Shown here: piece by piece, positions 61,210-64,000 of the stretch | How the letters are laid out: every line of letters starts with the position of its first letter | Numbering within the stretch: the first letter of the stretch is position 1 | NCBI GenBank assembly: GCA_033961575.1 | Contig: CM066727.1 | Location: forward strand, 119,586,434-119,650,433 | Source of the DNA: Aselliscus stoliczkanus | Lineage: Eukaryota > Chordata > Mammalia > Chiroptera > Hipposideridae | Direction: 5' to 3' | DNA length: 64,000 nucleotides | The notes under the pieces: model-generated | Told to the model about the DNA's origin: nothing | Seen by the model: only the letters and a program-made list of their open reading frames with translations | The model's database searches: none | Program-made: the position numbers and the translations under genes

Positions 61210-61440
61210 TAAGGAGCATGCACCTGTAGGCCAGGCCCTCTGCCAGGCCCATTTCACATCTTGCTTGGAGTACTCATAACAGTTCTGCAAGGTAAGTATT
61301 ATTCTGTCTTCCCCATGCCCATTTTACAGATGGGAAAACTAAAACCCAAAAAGAGTCTAACGTCATTGTTGCAAGGGCACACAGTTTACTTCAACTTAAA
61401 CCAGTTCTGAATCCCAGCGACTTGCTCTTTTCACCACATG
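61210..61440 (-). mobile_element. MIR SINE, antisense
   Basis: gcccattttacagatgggaa, aactaaaacccaaaaagag, aagggcacacagtttactt, aaccagttctgaatcccag. Confidence 0.85.
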
Positions 61441-62657
61441 CTTTGCCTCTCAGTAGAGGGGATCCTCTTAACAATTTCCTTCATTCAATAGCTTATGGCC
61501 ACATGCCTGTATATTTTGTGTGACAGACATCTTGAGCCAGTATCACTTAAAAGAAAAGCCACCCATTTTTGAAAGAAAAGAAACAAACAAACCCTGAAAT
61601 CCTAAAATAATCTTCTGGTGATATTTATCTCGTAAGTTGCATCAGCATGCGACATGGAGAGGTACAACCTGTGTCATTCTGGGGCTTACAAAAGATCCAG
61701 GTAGTAGACGTAAAGTTGCTTCAACATCACACTCTCAACTTCTCTCCAAGCTTTGTAGTATTTTACATAGTACGAGAACAACATCAACAGAATAATTCAT
61801 TCTGTTTTTGTATTTTACTTTCTATTTTGCAAAACGTTTTTCCATCAACGATCTCATTTCATCCATAAATCCAAAGATCTACTGAAGTTTCTGTTAGAGA
61901 GGTGCAGAGGGTTTCAGCGACTTGCTCCGAGTCCTGCAGACAGTTGTGGGTGGAGGCAAGACCTGCCTTCCTTCCATCCCTAACTTGGGAGGGCAGATCC
62001 TGTGTTCTGAAAACTCCCTGCAGAACCTAGAGCCCCTAGAGCAGCTCTGCCCTTGGGCCTTGCCTGTGGGGGAAGGAGATTCTTCCAAGCTGGCCGGAAA
62101 ATTGTCTGCCTCTGTCCCTCATCATCTCCTGTGCAGGATGCATAGCACTGAGCACAAATAGGCGACCCCCCCCCCCCACCCATGATGGGGATTCTGTTAC
62201 CAACGTTTGCAACATTTCACACTCAGAGTTGCTAACTAAGTGACATTGGTATGGTATAAATATCCTGCTCTTATCAAAAGTATATAACATGGTACCTATT
62301 CAGAGCAAATGAGGACATAATTACTTTTTCTGAATAATCCTAAAGAAGTATAATATTCCAGTTTCGCTCCAATTCTCTTCTCCGGCTCAATTCTGCCACA
62401 TGAAGTTGTCTCTGGGGGAACATCAGGCATTTTACATCCTTTTTCAAAAGGGCTTTAAGGATGAAGGTGTTTTTGGATGCGTTTTTCAATTCTTGTTCCT
62501 GATATTTATGGTAAATATTTAATCTCTGCTCTTATTTTTCTACAACCTTTGTTCTGAGCCTCTTAAAGCATCACTAGCCAGCTCTTGTGGAATGTCATTT
62601 AGAAATTCTCCACTGAAATGTTTTGTCTTGTGATTTGTTTCCTGTTAAATGTTTACA

Positions 62658-62766
62658 GGGGCCGGCTGAGTGGCACGGTGGTTAAAAGCTGGCTTGAGAC
62701 GCCAGCGGCCCCGGTTCGGATCCCACATATGAGGGCTAGTGACACTGCCCTCAAAAAAAACAAAAC
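62658..62766 (+). mobile_element. Short tRNA-like SINE, full length
   Basis: The cleanest sense copy of the short form: ggggccggctgagtggcacg, a box-A-like stretch, box B ccggttcggatcccac, and the end gggctagtgacactgccctc plus A-rich tail. Flanks aatgtttaca at 62648-62657 and 62767-62776. Confidence 0.94.
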
Positions 62767-62888
62767 AATGTTTACAAACAAACTACTATAGGTAGTAGAC
62801 AGCATAATTTTCTGGACTCCCCTAATTTTTATTAGGATTTTAAATGCAAAAAAGAAATGAACATTTTCCAAAAAAGTGCATTTTTGGG

Positions 62889-62921
<33 letters not shown>

Positions 62922-62931
62922 CGCGTGTGTT
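62889..62931. repeat. (GT)n(GC)n(GT)n microsatellite
   Basis: GT repeats flank a gcgcgcgcgcgcg block, an alternating purine-pyrimidine tract. Confidence 0.96.
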
Positions 62932-63187
62932 TATGTCCAGTTCTCCAAACTGAGCAGATTTATCAAGATTAAAGTTGTTGATTTTGGTTTCTGACGTTGG
63001 CTTCATTTGGAAACCCCATATGTACTATTTAGCAAGCAAACTTTATATGAGGTAACTTCTGCTTTGTTCTATAATTGTTTTGAAAACCTCTGATACTCAA
63101 ATCTCTTTCCAGTGAACTTTGCTTTGGTAATTGTTTCCCTAGAGCTTAAACAAGTGGAACCTATTCAAATGAATTATATTTCCTTTT

Positions 63188-63255
63188 TTTTTTTTTTCTT
63201 TGTGGGCAGTGTCACTGGCTCTCATATGTGGGACCCGTGCCACTCGGCCAGACCC
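63188..63255 (-). mobile_element. Short SINE with internal deletion, antisense
   Basis: The T-run and gggcagtgtcactggctctc are followed by gggacccg joined straight to tgccactcggcc, so about 50 nt between box B and the 5' head are missing. Flanks tatatttcctttt (63175-63187 and 63256-63268) are exact. Confidence 0.9.
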
Positions 63256-63289
63256 TATATTTCCTTTTGAAGTAACAAATCAATGGGGT

Positions 63290-63560
63290 CATCCATCCAC
63301 ATCCCCATCTGGAAACTTCAGATACTTTTCCAGCTCCTCTGTGTCTCTCATGGCCCTCATCCAAACAGTAGGCCAATCTTGCAAATTCTAATTCAGAAAT
63401 ACCTCTCATTTCCTTCCTCACTCACAAAGGCTCAGCTCAGATCTCACCTTCCCTTGCCTGCGCTATTTGCACCAGCTTCCTCTCTGGGCTTCAGATGTGT
63501 GATAACATCGGGCTCCAAATTACCTCTGCACCCCATCACATTCTTTACCTCAGACATTAA
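63290..63560 (+). mobile_element. L2 fragment
   Basis: aggctcagctcagatctcac, tttgcaccagcttcctctc and caccccatcacattctttac suggest the 3' end of L2; it ends at the CAA repeat. Confidence 0.5.
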
Positions 63561-63561
63561 G

Positions 63562-63589
63562 CAACAACAACAACAACAACAACAACAAA
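63562..63589. repeat. (CAA)n microsatellite
   Basis: About nine CAA units at the end of an L2-like stretch. Confidence 0.95.
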
Positions 63590-64000
63590 ACCCAAAACAA
63601 ACAGCTCACATTTGGTTATTTTCTGATTCAGCAGCCTCCATGACCTATACTGGAAACTGTCAAAGATAAACAAAGCTGGATACTAGTTAACATGGTAAGG
63701 GCACATTGTAAACAACAATAAATATACTATTGCCATAGGGAAGAGTCTAGTGTGAACTGAACTAAAGTTTGGTTTATACAGAGGTGACTGGGCATTTTAA
63801 GGGGAGTCTGAGGAAATGAATAGGGAGGGAGTGAGCGGGGGCTCCGTAGGGAAGTGAAAAATCACAAAAAGTGGGAAGATGGGGTTGGTCTGTATGAAAC
63901 TCATCTGGCTTTGCTAACTGGCACTTATAGAAGTTAGGCCCCTAGCCTCCCTCAGAGACTGGGAGACAGGCTCTAGCTTCAGGTGTTGGCTAGAACAGTG

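Larger units (their letters stand above)
56433..64000. other. Intergenic, repeats only
   Basis: To the right of the EEF1A1 pseudogene I see two MIRs (about 59340-59510 and 61210-61440), two short SINEs (62658-62766 and 63188-63255), an L2 end (about 63290-63560), a pyrimidine tract (about 58015-58073) and simple repeats. The ORFs at 57.5-58.2 kb look protein-like over short spans but do not join in frame. No gene is called. Confidence 0.5.

Noticed and set aside
1..64000. CRISPR arrays, operons, prophage, bacterial RNA genes
   Set aside because: None expected or seen; the spliced gene, SINEs, MIR and LTR content show mammalian nuclear DNA. The tRNA-like stretches are SINE heads, not tRNA genes.

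Overview
The window is nuclear DNA of a placental mammal: intron-rich, AT-rich, with GT-AG exons, ancient mammalian repeats (MIR, L2, L1M, hAT-Charlie, MaLR-type LTRs) and a younger set of lineage-specific tRNA-derived SINEs and mariner-type DNA elements. The SINE heads, the AATAAA-TCTTT tails of the long SINE form and the young DNA transposons fit a bat best, perhaps a rhinolophoid (Yinpterochiroptera). A colugo is the main alternative. This placement rests on remembered repeat families and is not certain.

One protein-coding gene is supported. The minus strand from 29507 down to 2919 carries ten coding exons that I assign to PLEKHG7, a Dbl-family Rho guanine-nucleotide exchange factor of the PLEKHG5/7 type. 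In transcript order they are a 696-bp N-terminal exon, a 23-bp microexon, exons of 52, 67, 41 and 231 bp, then four exons (144, 96, 102 and 114 bp) covering the first half of the DH domain. All have GT-AG borders, and the phases interlock to give one open frame of 522 codons. The rest of the DH domain and the PH domain must lie to the left of position 1.

From about 29.5 kb to 64 kb I see no convincing gene. This stretch would lie upstream of PLEKHG7 and consists of old LTRs, L2, L1M and MIR pieces, young SINEs and microsatellites. Its one gene-derived element is a processed EEF1A1 pseudogene (54493-56432). It keeps 5' and 3' UTRs, a poly(A) tail and 13-bp target-site duplications, and has itself been hit by an antisense SINE. 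A weak plus-strand exon pair near 31.5-32.5 kb is recorded as a candidate only.

The most interesting non-genic material is the SINE set. There is a short (about 95 nt) tRNA-like form ending in a hairpin and an A-tail, a tRNA-Ile-like form, and a long composite form. The long form has the same tRNA-like head followed by a unique linker, a GC-rich array of about 20-bp units that differs in number between copies, and a T+ type tail. Most copies have clear target-site duplications.
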